Shown piece by piece: positions 1-6,615 of a stretch of DNA of 7,025 nucleotides. Position 1 is the stretch's first letter; each line of letters starts with the position of its first letter. The stretch comes from JAVBLQ01 sp031553435 (lineage in GTDB: Bacteria > Bacteroidota > Bacteroidia > Bacteroidales > Azobacteroidaceae). The notes below the pieces were generated by a model. That model was not told where the DNA came from and did no database searches. It worked only from the letters and a program-made list of their open reading frames with translations. The position numbers and the translations under genes were made by a program. Location of the stretch: the NCBI GenBank assembly GCA_031553435.1, contig JAVBLQ010000079.1, positions 1-7,025 of the forward strand. Reading direction: 5' to 3'.

Positions 1-157
1 CAGCACTGGCATAAACACCAAGAACAAAAACTTTCTTTGGAGTTGTATCTATTTGTACTACATTATTTAGTTTTTGTCCGAATGGAAAATAATATTGAGC
101 ATTCATATTGAAAGAGTTAATGATTAATACCAAAATAAAAAAGAAATATTTGTTCAT
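1..157 (-). CDS. Exported protein, partial (C-terminus beyond the left edge)
   Basis: Only the first 52 codons are in the window. The ATG lies 4 nt after the TAA of the TonB-domain gene, so the two are probably co-transcribed and translationally coupled. Residues 1-21 form a signal peptide: a basic MNK start, a hydrophobic stretch and an Ala-Gln end (NMNAQ). The mature part begins with an aromatic YYFPFGQKL segment, followed by TPKKVFVLGVYASA. That last segment vaguely resembles conserved proteins annotated as uracil-DNA-glycosylase-like, but such a cytoplasmic fold would be odd behind a signal peptide, so I do not assign it. What is visible is the start site, the leader and the tight spacing; the function is unknown. 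Confidence 0.7.
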   Translation of the reverse strand, partial: MNKYFFFILVLIINSFNMNAQYYFPFGQKLNNVVQIDTTPKKVFVLGVYASA

Positions 158-161
158 CGGA

Positions 162-1841
162 TTACTTTTTTTTCTTTTTTGAATTATCGTTGTAGCCTGT
201 AAGCTTAAAATTAACAGGCAATGTATAAGGAGATTCTATTGCGACTCCATTTTCTCTTTTGGGATTCCACTTAGGCATACTTTTTACCATTCTAACAACT
301 TCTTTATCACAAGACGGGTCTAATGATTTTTTTATTTTCACATCAGTTAAACTTCCATCTTGCTGAACAGTAAACATAACAACAACTTTTCCCTGAATGC
401 CTTGTTCTGCCGCTAATACCGGATATTTCAAATGGCTATTAATCCATCTCCACATTTCAGTTTCTCCTCCTATAAATTCAGGCTCTTCATAGTTAGGTAT
501 TTCTTTGTTAGTTTCTCTATTATTGTTACTCTCTTCTATATTTTTATTGCTAATATCAATATTTTTGTCATAATCAATTCTATCCAATTCTTCATAAGGA
601 ATGAATTTACCACTTGAATCTTTTAAATTTGTTTTCCATAATCCGCGTTTTTTAACATAATAATATTCTTTGATTTTTGTTTCATTTTTTTGATGAACTA
701 GGCTATAAAAGACTAATTTTTCGGTCTTTTTTAGGACATCGTGATGTTCTCCTGCAATGATTTCTTTCTTATAAATTGCTTCACATTCAATTTTTTCTCC
801 ATGTTCGTCAATATAATTCCATTTTTCAATTTGGTTCAATTTTGGAAGTTTCAAAACTATATTAGAATTTTGGAAAGTATATTCTTTCTTTGGAATTCCA
901 AATGAAGGATTTTCAAAAGAATGATAAATTCTTTTTACCGCATTTTCGGATAAAATTAGATTTTCTACAGTCATTGCTGTTGGCATATTGTCCATATAAA
1001 GAGTAGCTGAAATTTTATATTGTTGATTTTGTACAGAGTCAAATGAAACTATTCTTTTTATGCCTGTTTTTTTATTCGTTTCAGAATCAATCACATAATA
1101 CATTGCCTTATTATAAGGTTTTTCAGGAATGAGAAAATCTATAATATTAACGTCCTCTTCTGAATCATAAAAAGTTGATTTTTTTTGATTCATTATATTT
1201 TTCACATCCTCTTTGGTCATGTAATATACCTCATCTCCAATAGCTTCTATTTCTTTCTCTGTAGGTTTGTATCGCAATGTATATATTCCGCTATTACATG
1301 AAAATGTAGTAATAAATTTGTTATTTAACTTTTCAGCGAAAGAATCTTCTTCCTCTGACATATAATTGAAATATTTTAATGGATGCCATACCGCATCATT
1401 CTTTTCGTCTATTGCAAAAACCAATGTTGCAGGAGAAAAACTTTTTATTTTAGAAAGTACTGTATTCGGAATTGTTAAATACATGTAGGCAGAACTGTCA
1501 TCATAATCTAAAAGTCCGTATAATTTAATTGTATCGGATTTATCAGAAACGATATAAAATATAGCAGGATTGAGATAATCAAAATCTTCTTTGGAAAAAT
1601 ATTTCATCAATTCTTGTTTTGCTTGATTAAAATCTGCTTTTGATGGTTGAAATGTGATATCTTCTCGAAAAATCTTTTTGTCAGCATTGTCATACCAATC
1701 AAAGGATTCTTTTAGTGTATAAGTGCCTAAAATTCCTTTTTCAATTACGGTTTCTGGATTGAAACTGTTTTCTTGTGCGTATAAGCATAGAGCTGCCAAT
1801 AATAGGCCATAGATAATAATAATTCGTTTCATAAATTTCAT
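162..1841 (-). CDS. Exported protein with C-terminal TonB domain (energy-transducer TonB family)
   Basis: This is a 559-residue protein. Residues 1-22 are a signal peptide or N-terminal anchor: MKFMKR, a hydrophobic stretch, then LYA-QE. The start could be Met1 or Met4. Residues about 24-449 are a long, charged, Lys/Glu/Asn-rich region I do not recognise, ending in an Asn/Glu-rich linker at about 430-450. Residues about 450-548 are a typical Bacteroidota TonB C-terminal domain: EFIGGE, the KYP turn, QGIQGKVVV, DGSLTDV, SLDPSCDKE, MPKWNPKRENG and YTLPVNFKL. TonB domains contact the TonB box of outer-membrane receptors, but many such Bacteroidota proteins have no demonstrated partner. It lacks the proline-rich spanning region of classical TonB, so energy transduction is uncertain. 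The protein ends in five lysines. It is the first gene after site A and overlaps no other gene. Confidence 0.85.
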   Translation of the reverse strand: MKFMKRIIIIYGLLLAALCLYAQENSFNPETVIEKGILGTYTLKESFDWYDNADKKIFREDITFQPSKADFNQAKQELMKYFSKEDFDYLNPAIFYIVSDKSDTIKLYGLLDYDDSSAYMYLTIPNTVLSKIKSFSPATLVFAIDEKNDAVWHPLKYFNYMSEEEDSFAEKLNNKFITTFSCNSGIYTLRYKPTEKEIEAIGDEVYYMTKEDVKNIMNQKKSTFYDSEEDVNIIDFLIPEKPYNKAMYYVIDSETNKKTGIKRIVSFDSVQNQQYKISATLYMDNMPTAMTVENLILSENAVKRIYHSFENPSFGIPKKEYTFQNSNIVLKLPKLNQIEKWNYIDEHGEKIECEAIYKKEIIAGEHHDVLKKTEKLVFYSLVHQKNETKIKEYYYVKKRGLWKTNLKDSSGKFIPYEELDRIDYDKNIDISNKNIEESNNNRETNKEIPNYEEPEFIGGETEMWRWINSHLKYPVLAAEQGIQGKVVVMFTVQQDGSLTDVKIKKSLDPSCDKEVVRMVKSMPKWNPKRENGVAIESPYTLPVNFKLTGYNDNSKKKKK

Positions 1842-1952
1842 TTTTTACTTGTTCAAAATTTCCTTAATGATGATATCATAATGCAAAAATTGTCTGATGA
1901 GATTTTTGCGTTGCTGTCTAATGTGTCTTGTTTCAAGTGTCCGCGGCAAGTT

Positions 1953-2089
1953 GCAGCCAACGTTCCAGCGGCTGCCTGTGAGCGAGATTGCGGTGGACTT
2001 CACTGTCCGCCGAGACGAAAGCCGAAGCGGGTGACAAAAGTTCAATTAACCACTTCAGCCCGCTTGCAGGCAGGACGTGAGTTAGGCGT
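1953..2089 (-). repeat. attC-like palindromic site A
   Basis: This GC-rich island sits between AT-rich genes. Its ends on the plus strand are GCAGCCAAC (1953-1961) and GTTAGGCGT (2081-2089), so on the minus strand it starts with RYYYAAC-type GCCTAAC and ends with GTTGGCT. Inside are nested inverted repeats: CTGCCTG (1972-1978) with CAGGCAG (2067-2073), GAGCG (1980-1984) with CGCTT (2061-2065), and an inner hairpin CGGTGGAC (1991-1998) with GTCCGCCG (2005-2012). The left end TTGCAGCCAACGT is identical to that of site D, and the inner GGTGGACTTCACT is nearly identical to a segment there. The segment ACAAAAGTTCAATTA (2034-2048) recurs in site C. The 137-bp length is near that of Vibrio attC (VCR) sites. 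Calling it an integron attC is inference. Confidence 0.65.
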
Positions 2090-2103
2090 TCGGCATTCTA
2101 ATA

Positions 2104-2232
2104 TCAATTTTTATAAATCACTAACCTTATGCGGTTAAAGTTTTTCATATTTTCCAATTCTATTTTTGCTCCATTTGAAGTTTGCCAAACTTTTTCCGCA
2201 TAATTTTCTTTTGACTTGCTTTCAATTGGTTT
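2104..2232 (-). other. Open in-frame continuation of the lipoprotein reading frame
   Basis: After the TGA at 2233-2235 the frame runs through 42 sense codons with a coding-like composition (Glu, Lys, Asn, single Trp and Tyr), including KENYAEKVWQTSNGAK and MKNFNRIRLVIYKN. It ends at TGA 2104-2106. This spacing matches the stop-to-site spacing of the other cassettes. It is either the original C-terminus cut off by a nonsense mutation, or chance openness in AT-rich DNA. Confidence 0.45.
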
Positions 2233-3690
2233 TCATACTTTTTGTGTAATGCAATCTTCCAAAAACTTCAATTTATTTTTAAATGTTTCTTTTGCAGTTT
2301 TTTCCAAAAACGACTTTAGAAAATCTGTTTTTTCCCAATCAATAATAATCGTTCTTACCAAATCATTTGCTTTTGTAGAATAATATATAATCGAATTTGA
2401 AATCAATGAATCTTCCTGTATCAAGTACGATTTACAGGTATCTATTTCATATTTGTTAGGATTCCAAGAATCTCCAACTCCAATTTTGTGATTAGGTGTA
2501 ATATCAAATATTTTCCATTTCTGTTCGGCTAAATCAACGTCTTTCAATTTCAAATTACCCAAATTCTCTAAGATAAGATTTAGACGTTCAATAAAAATGC
2601 TGTCGGATTTTGCTGTACCCAATGACTTTGGATCTAATTCAGCGTTATTTGCAAAATAATGTATATGTATATTATTGTCAACAATTTCCATTAACCCAAA
2701 TAACTGTTTATTTTCTGTTCTGAATTTTAATAATTCATTATTCTTGTTTAAATTTCGACAGCGATAAGAACGATGCTCATTATAGAAACTCAAATTTTCT
2801 TTTATTTTTTGAATGAGTTTTATTGAATTGTTTTCAGCTTTTGCAATATAAGTCGCTGTATCATTTCCGTAAATATGTAATAATTCATTCTGCCAAACAA
2901 ACGAGCTGATAATGTTAATCTCTTGGGGTAAAATACACGTAAAATCGGTTAATTGTATTGTGTCCATTTTTGTATATACCTTTTCAAAACCGATAGGATT
3001 TCCATGCCATGAATAAAATTTCTCACTTGTTTCGATATTTTCATAAGTAATGTCATTATCAAGGCATTTGTTTAATTTAAATGGATTCTCAATCTTCAAT
3101 ATCTCAAATGCACTTGTTAAATAATAAGTCGTATCAATTTTATTAATCAATGGTGTTTTGGATTCTATTTCGTATTCTATACCTGTCTTTTTATCTTTAA
3201 ACCATGTTTTTCCGCCCCATTCGCCAAAATCCAAAGAGTAAACATCAAATTTTTCATCTTCAAATATCAAATCATCCGCTTTATCAATTTCCTTCCATGT
3301 AAAATTTTGTGTATTAAAATAATATATCTTGTCATCCATATATGGTTTTAAAATAATACTGTCATTTTTCACAAAGAAATCTAAATAGAAAACATCCATT
3401 TTCTCAGGGCAATCAACTATTTTCTCCATTTTCCCATTGAAAAAAATGTATAACCATCTTTTCCTTTGTCCTCCATACTTTAAAACTCTTTGCTCAAAAA
3501 GAACATAAAATTTGTCGTGATACTTAAGAGCGTGCGTCATATCTCCTTTTATATCGAAGGAAATAGTATCTTGATAAAGAGAAAAACCGCTATCAAAATG
3601 TATTACATTTATAGCTTTTTGCTTTTCAACATTTGTACAAGCCAAAAACAAAAGAGGAATTATCAGATGTATCAGGTTTATATTTTTCAT
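2233..3690 (-). CDS. Hypothetical lipoprotein, possibly truncated by an in-frame TGA
   Basis: This is a 485-residue protein of unknown function. The N-terminus is a lipoprotein signal peptide: MKNIN, a hydrophobic core and the lipobox LFLAC with Cys18, so it should be lipid-anchored in the envelope. The mature part is rich in Asp, Lys, Asn and aromatic residues and has many short strand-like segments (KFYVLF, KIYYFN, KTWFKDKKTG), which would fit a beta-propeller-like fold; I see no catalytic motif. The ATG is about 43 nt inside the edge of site B. The annotated stop is TGA at 2233-2235, but the same frame stays open for 42 more codons to a TGA at 2104-2106, only 14 nt from site A. The full-length product may therefore have been about 528 residues. 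As drawn, the ORF ends 143 nt before its site. Confidence 0.75.
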   Translation of the reverse strand: MKNINLIHLIIPLLFLACTNVEKQKAINVIHFDSGFSLYQDTISFDIKGDMTHALKYHDKFYVLFEQRVLKYGGQRKRWLYIFFNGKMEKIVDCPEKMDVFYLDFFVKNDSIILKPYMDDKIYYFNTQNFTWKEIDKADDLIFEDEKFDVYSLDFGEWGGKTWFKDKKTGIEYEIESKTPLINKIDTTYYLTSAFEILKIENPFKLNKCLDNDITYENIETSEKFYSWHGNPIGFEKVYTKMDTIQLTDFTCILPQEINIISSFVWQNELLHIYGNDTATYIAKAENNSIKLIQKIKENLSFYNEHRSYRCRNLNKNNELLKFRTENKQLFGLMEIVDNNIHIHYFANNAELDPKSLGTAKSDSIFIERLNLILENLGNLKLKDVDLAEQKWKIFDITPNHKIGVGDSWNPNKYEIDTCKSYLIQEDSLISNSIIYYSTKANDLVRTIIIDWEKTDFLKSFLEKTAKETFKNKLKFLEDCITQKV

Positions 3691-3732
3691 CTCTCAAATT
3701 TTATAGTTATTTATTTGCATTCATGTGAGCTG

Positions 3733-3870
3733 ACGCCTAATGTTCCGCGGGTTGCTGCTGTTGCCGTTGTTTAGACGAGAGACAAAACTTTCAAATACGA
3801 CGAAAGTTCGGACGAATGCCGAACTTTCAAAATACCACAAGGCAATGGCGGCAGACCAGCAGTTGGGTGC
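3733..3870 (-). repeat. attC-like palindromic site B
   Basis: The plus-strand ends are ACGCCTAAT (3733-3741) and GTTGGGTGC (3862-3870), so the minus strand starts GCACCCAAC and ends ATTAGGCGT. The outer arms pair in two blocks: CTGCTG (3755-3760) with CAGCAG (3857-3862), and TTGCCG (3761-3766) with CGGCAG (3849-3854, one G-T pair). The centre holds a perfect 10-bp hairpin, GAAAGTTCGG (3802-3811) with CCGAACTTTC (3819-3828) around a 7-nt loop. The left end, AATGTTCCGCGG, resembles AACGTTCCAGCGG of site A. The site starts 10 nt after the stop of the KilA-N remnant and lies upstream of the lipoprotein gene. The terminal G of the expected GTTRRRY box is A here. Confidence 0.6.
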
Positions 3871-3880
3871 TGGTTTTGTT

Positions 3881-4229
3881 CTATTTCAATCTCTTTTGTA
3901 AAGTATTACTATTCAACAATGACTTCATTTGCGTAATAGCATTTGTATTTTCTATCCAACGCTTTGGGGTTAAAGAAAATCCATTGGAACCTGACATGTT
4001 TTTAATTCCATCGAATTCGATGGAATTAAAATTAGGATTATTAAATTGTTCCCATAATCCCTATGAATTCTATGGTACTGCGATTGCGCATCCAGTTTTG
4101 AAGTATGTAATCACTTCGTTCACTGTCTCTATGTCTGGCGATATCAGTTAGTGATATGAAGTCTCCTTTTTCTTCCTGATATAGAATGATAGCTGTCCCT
4201 TGAACATTAATAGATTCCTTTTTGCTCAT
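3881..4229 (-). pseudogene. KilA-N domain protein remnant (frameshift plus internal deletion)
   Basis: It begins at ATG 4229. The first about 57 residues match the start of Bacteroidota KilA-N proteins: SINVQGTAI, DFISLTDIAR, SDYILQNWMRNR, STIEFIGI. One extra base near 4054-4057 then shifts the frame, and the uncorrected frame stops almost at once. Removing that base restores WEQFNNPNFNSIEF, SGSNGFSLTPKRW and IENTNAI, which continue the family pattern. At about 3931-3942 the sequence passes directly from TNAI to TQMKSLLNSNTL, which resembles the family's extreme C-terminus. The middle of the gene, normally well over 100 residues, therefore seems to be deleted at a short shared AI. The TAG is at 3881-3883. 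KilA-N domains are DNA-binding modules common in phage and mobile proteins. This copy is unlikely to be functional. The family match is from memory of the motif pattern. Confidence 0.75.
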
Positions 4230-4249
4230 TGCTTTCTATTTTTAGTCCT

Positions 4250-4257
4250 CAAATATA
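4250..4257 (-). promoter_or_regulatory. Possible Bacteroidetes -7 box upstream of the KilA-N remnant
   Basis: The minus strand reads TATATTTG, an exact TAnnTTTG match, 20 nt upstream of the ATG at 4229. No convincing -33 TTTG lies at the usual spacing, so this is only a candidate in AT-rich DNA. Confidence 0.3.
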
Positions 4258-4300
4258 TGAATTTGTTCAAATATTATTTAGCGTACTTTCCTTAACTTGA

Positions 4301-4394
4301 GACCAACATGCTGGGGGCGGGGTACGGGATTGCTCGCCGAAAAACAAAAGCTCAATTACCGATTTCAGCAACCTTAAAAGACAGGCAATTGGTC
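4301..4394 (-). repeat. attC-like palindromic site C (short, degenerate)
   Basis: The plus-strand ends are GACCAAC (4301-4307) and ATTGGTC (4388-4394), complementary except for the last base. Just inside, TGCTG (4309-4313) pairs with CAGGCA (4382-4387) if one G is left unpaired, like the extrahelical base of attC L boxes. An inner stem pairs TTGCT (4330-4334) with AGCAA (4367-4371). ACAAAAGCTCAATTA (4344-4358) matches ACAAAAGTTCAATTA of site A, with TTCAGC following in both. The right arm GACAGGCAATTGG aligns with GACTGGCAGTTGG of site D. The small upstream ORF ends inside this site. It is about 40 bp shorter than the other three and has the weakest boxes. Confidence 0.5.
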
Positions 4395-4598
4395 GTTTTG
4401 AATAAAAAAGTGAGCTTTTAAATCGCTTAATTTTTGCATATCCCGCTGCATATTTTTTGCCTCATCAAGGGGAATAGGTATCGATATATTGCCCCAAAGG
4501 GTACTGACAACCAGCATTTCTTCTACAAATACACTGTATTTGCTATTTCTTATCTGGTCTAATCTGTTGCCTATTGCTCCCCCAAATAGTTGCACCAA
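4374..4598 (-). CDS. Small hypothetical protein downstream of the nuclease-like gene
   Basis: This is a 74-residue ORF from a TTG codon. The frame is open further upstream to 4628, directly after the TAA of the nuclease-like gene and in the same frame, giving up to 84 residues (ITAISNDAVELVQLFGG...). No ATG exists in that frame, so either a rare start is used (ATA 4628, ATT or TTG) or an original ATG has been lost. The protein looks like a small soluble alpha/beta protein: VQLFGGAIGNRLDQIR, VVSTLWGNISIPIP and DEAKNMQRDMQKLSDLKAHF. There is no signal peptide or membrane segment and I do not recognise the family. Its last residues (NDQLPVF) are encoded by the right arm of site C. Adjacency suggests a functional partner of the nuclease-like protein, but this is inference. 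Confidence 0.45.
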   Translation of the reverse strand: MVQLFGGAIGNRLDQIRNSKYSVFVEEMLVVSTLWGNISIPIPLDEAKNMQRDMQKLSDLKAHFFIQNDQLPVF

Positions 4599-4628
4599 TT
4601 CTACTGCATCATTAGAAATTGCGGTTAT

Positions 4629-5138
4629 TTAATAGTTGCTTATTGATTCAATAAATCGTTCCCAATCACCCTCTACATCCAATAGAAATACATCTTCCTT
4701 ACCGAATACTTTTCTACATTTCTCTGCATAAGGTTCGTGCGTTTCACTTTTGGATAAATACATGTACTGAAATCCATTATCTTCGATAAGTTTTCGGTAT
4801 TTTTCATATTTATCGGTATCTCCACCGCTAAATATTCCCGAATATTTTATCTCTACAAAAAATCGCCTGCCATTATAATCAATTGCTAAATCTGCTGAAC
4901 CTCTACTTTTCTTTCCATCTTGAATTTCAAAACTTGAGAATTTATATTGTTGCTCAATTTTTACATCGCTGTTTAATTCTTCCTGCAAACATTTAGCGAT
5001 TGTTTGTTCAAACACCCAGCCTTTTAGCGATTTATCAACTTCTGCCGTTTGGCAAAAAGACAAAGAAACCAAAGTTTGTTTTGCTTCTTCCAAGTTTTTC
5101 TCAAACTCGGCATTAATTTTCGCATTGTCGTATTTCAT
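4629..5138 (-). CDS. PD-(D/E)XK nuclease-like protein
   Basis: This is a cytoplasmic protein of 169 residues without signal peptide. Residues 1-27 are a charged helix. A second helix, LKGWVFEQTIAKCLQEEL (38-55), carries Glu44, as in motif I of the PD-(D/E)XK fold. SADLAIDYNG (81-90) supplies a likely metal-binding Asp83, and FFVEIKYSG (93-101) gives the ExK motif Glu96/Lys98 at the end of a strand. KYEKYRKLI (110-118) follows, then strands YMYLS and VFLLDV. This order (E, about 40 residues, D, 12 residues, ExK) fits a compact nuclease or resolvase-type core; many restriction or repair enzymes share it, so substrate and role are not assigned. It lies about 135 nt downstream of site D, followed in the same frame by a small ORF. 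It could be a stand-alone defence or toxin-like cassette gene. Confidence 0.65.
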   Translation of the reverse strand: MKYDNAKINAEFEKNLEEAKQTLVSLSFCQTAEVDKSLKGWVFEQTIAKCLQEELNSDVKIEQQYKFSSFEIQDGKKSRGSADLAIDYNGRRFFVEIKYSGIFSGGDTDKYEKYRKLIEDNGFQYMYLSKSETHEPYAEKCRKVFGKEDVFLLDVEGDWERFIESISNY

Positions 5139-5227
5139 CTTATTGCGAGTTTTACGTCCACTCCTTATTGTAGACTTTAAATTTGTTTTCCTGTTCTTAC
5201 GGCTTCACAGGTCTTGCCTCGTTATTA

Positions 5228-5235
5228 CAAATGTA
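5228..5235 (-). promoter_or_regulatory. Possible Bacteroidetes -7 box upstream of the nuclease-like gene
   Basis: The minus strand reads TACATTTG, an exact TAnnTTTG match, about 90 nt upstream of the ATG at 5138 and inside the long leader between site D and the gene. No -33 TTTG is seen at 19-21 nt. A cassette with its own promoter would fit the unusually long leader. Confidence 0.3.
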
Positions 5236-5272
5236 AGTCAGCACTGTTATATGCGTTCTCGTCCTACAACTT

Positions 5273-5408
5273 GCAGCCAACGTGCCGCCAGTTGGATTTG
5301 GGGCGGCGGGCGGGCTCGGAAGTGTCCACCGACACTGAAGCCCACGCGGTGGACTGCACTTGAAAACTACTCGTCAACCGCCCTAAAGCCAGACTGGCAG
5401 TTGGGTGT
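5273..5408 (-). repeat. attC-like palindromic site D
   Basis: The plus-strand ends are GCAGCCAAC (5273-5281) and GTTGGGTGT (5400-5408). Nested pairings run along the arms: CCAAC (5277-5281) with GTTGG (5400-5404), GCCAG (5287-5291) with CTGGC (5394-5398), and TTTGGGGCGG (5297-5306) with CCGCCCTAAA (5378-5387, one G-T pair). TCCACCG (5325-5331) pairs with CGGTGGA (5347-5353), and AAGTG (5320-5324) with CACTT (5357-5361) across a 3-nt bulge. On the minus strand it begins 9 nt after the stop of the aspartyl-protease gene. Its right box, read on the minus strand as ACACCCAAC, is the exact complement of GTTGGGTGT, which lies upstream of that same gene at 6616-6624. The match to integron attC architecture is structural, and the right-hand spacer is shorter than usual. 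Confidence 0.65.
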
Positions 5409-5417
5409 TCGTACACA

Positions 5418-6596
5418 TCACAATAGATACATTAAGACAAACAGAATATCTATATATTCTCCTCTTCTTAATACAGTAACTTTTATTTGTTTTCCCTCTT
5501 CTTTCATCTCATTGAAAAATTCTTTTTCGGTTAAATCTTTCACTTTCTTGTTATTGATTGAAACAATGGTATCGCCTAATCTAATCCCATTTTTGTAAGC
5601 ATCCGATTGATAATAAATGGACATTACTGTAGCAACGTCATTCGTTTTCATCGCATAAAAACCAGTTAAGGTTGATTTGAAAGCCTTTTGTGATTTGGAA
5701 TTTTTGGTCAGATATAATTTTTGGACACGATAGTCTATTGCATAATTATATCGATTCAATATCTCGTTTCCAAGTAAACCATCATAATCTGTCTTCGAAA
5801 AAACGCCTAATGTATCTTTTGAAAAACTTATTATGGGGTTGTCAATTATGTTATTTCCCAATTTGATTGAATTAATTCGGAAATCTCCACCATCAGAATT
5901 TCCACCTAATGCGCCTCCAAATAATATCGTGTAATCAATGATGTTTTGAGGCAATATATTTTTCATTTTTAATGATTGGAAATAAGGAGAATTTAAAATA
6001 ACAGCATCTGAACAACCTAAGTCAACTAATAATTTTGTTGTAATTGTTTGATTTGTTTTTGTCGTTAAATCAACAAGCAAATAAATTCTACCTTTATTGT
6101 ATTGAAATGGAATTATTGTTTCGTATTTTTTCGAATTAATAACAGTATCAATCTTCAATGTCAATTTTTCATTATCAATAATTAATATCTGATTTTTAAT
6201 GAACTCGTTACCAATAATTCCTGCAATGTCATCTCCATTTATATCTGTTAATTTCAAAATAGGAGAATTGGTAAAATCATGAACATAATTACCAACATTT
6301 ATTTTTACTGTATCCTTGATAAGCAAGACTCGTTTATACTCTGTTGCTCCTGCACCGCGCATTTTTGCAGTATCTAAATTTGATTTTATGATTGAACTAT
6401 GCTTTTTTACAAATGTGCTGTCAAGGTACAATCCGCTGGCCCCCGTATCAAAAACAAAACGTCCTTTAATAGAATCATTTATGAAGGCATGTATGTAAAA
6501 GTGTCCGTCATTCTCAAAATTTACTGCATTCTTTTTAGTCGTACAAGACGTAGATATAAAAATAATAATAGTTATTGATAATAATTTGTTTTTCAT
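5418..6596 (-). CDS. Retropepsin-like aspartyl protease lipoprotein with PDZ domain
   Basis: The product is 392 residues from ATG 6596. An in-frame TTG at 6623 would add nine non-leader residues and lies inside the boundary motif, so I reject it as the start. Residues 1-18 form a lipoprotein leader ending in FISTSC (Cys18), suggesting a lipid anchor in the envelope. The first aspartyl-protease half has VFDTGAS (48-54, catalytic Asp50) and IIGNEF (127-132). The second half has LLVDLGCSD (189-197), where Asp192 replaces the second catalytic motif as DLG, and LLGNEIL (274-280). A PDZ domain follows at about 312-388, with NGIRLGDTIVSINNKKV. The two-lobed protease plus C-terminal PDZ is a known Bacteroidota envelope architecture with unknown substrates. 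The cassette leader is only about 27 nt long, and the stop is 9 nt from site D. Confidence 0.85.
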   Translation of the reverse strand: MKNKLLSITIIIFISTSCTTKKNAVNFENDGHFYIHAFINDSIKGRFVFDTGASGLYLDSTFVKKHSSIIKSNLDTAKMRGAGATEYKRVLLIKDTVKINVGNYVHDFTNSPILKLTDINGDDIAGIIGNEFIKNQILIIDNEKLTLKIDTVINSKKYETIIPFQYNKGRIYLLVDLTTKTNQTITTKLLVDLGCSDAVILNSPYFQSLKMKNILPQNIIDYTILFGGALGGNSDGGDFRINSIKLGNNIIDNPIISFSKDTLGVFSKTDYDGLLGNEILNRYNYAIDYRVQKLYLTKNSKSQKAFKSTLTGFYAMKTNDVATVMSIYYQSDAYKNGIRLGDTIVSINNKKVKDLTEKEFFNEMKEEGKQIKVTVLRRGEYIDILFVLMYLL

Positions 6597-6615
6597 TGTG
6601 TTATTTTTTTGTATG

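Noticed and set aside
1870..1879. 10-bp perfect palindrome ATGATATCAT as an operator
   Set aside because: It is short and low-complexity in AT-rich DNA, and nothing links it to a regulator.
1953..2089. Sites A-D as CRISPR repeats or transposon (IS/MITE) ends
   Set aside because: There are no regular spacers, no transposase and no target-site duplications seen; the sites vary in length and lie singly between genes.
1845..2138. Short ORFs on both strands over site A
   Set aside because: They arise from the GC-rich palindrome; Arg/Cys-rich translations with no domain pattern.
3816..4151. Plus-strand ORF of 111 codons
   Set aside because: It is antisense to the KilA-N remnant and runs through site B; the KilA-N family motifs are on the minus strand.
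5125..5598. Plus-strand ORF of 157 codons
   Set aside because: It crosses site D and is antisense to the protease C-terminus; its composition is that of a non-coding frame.
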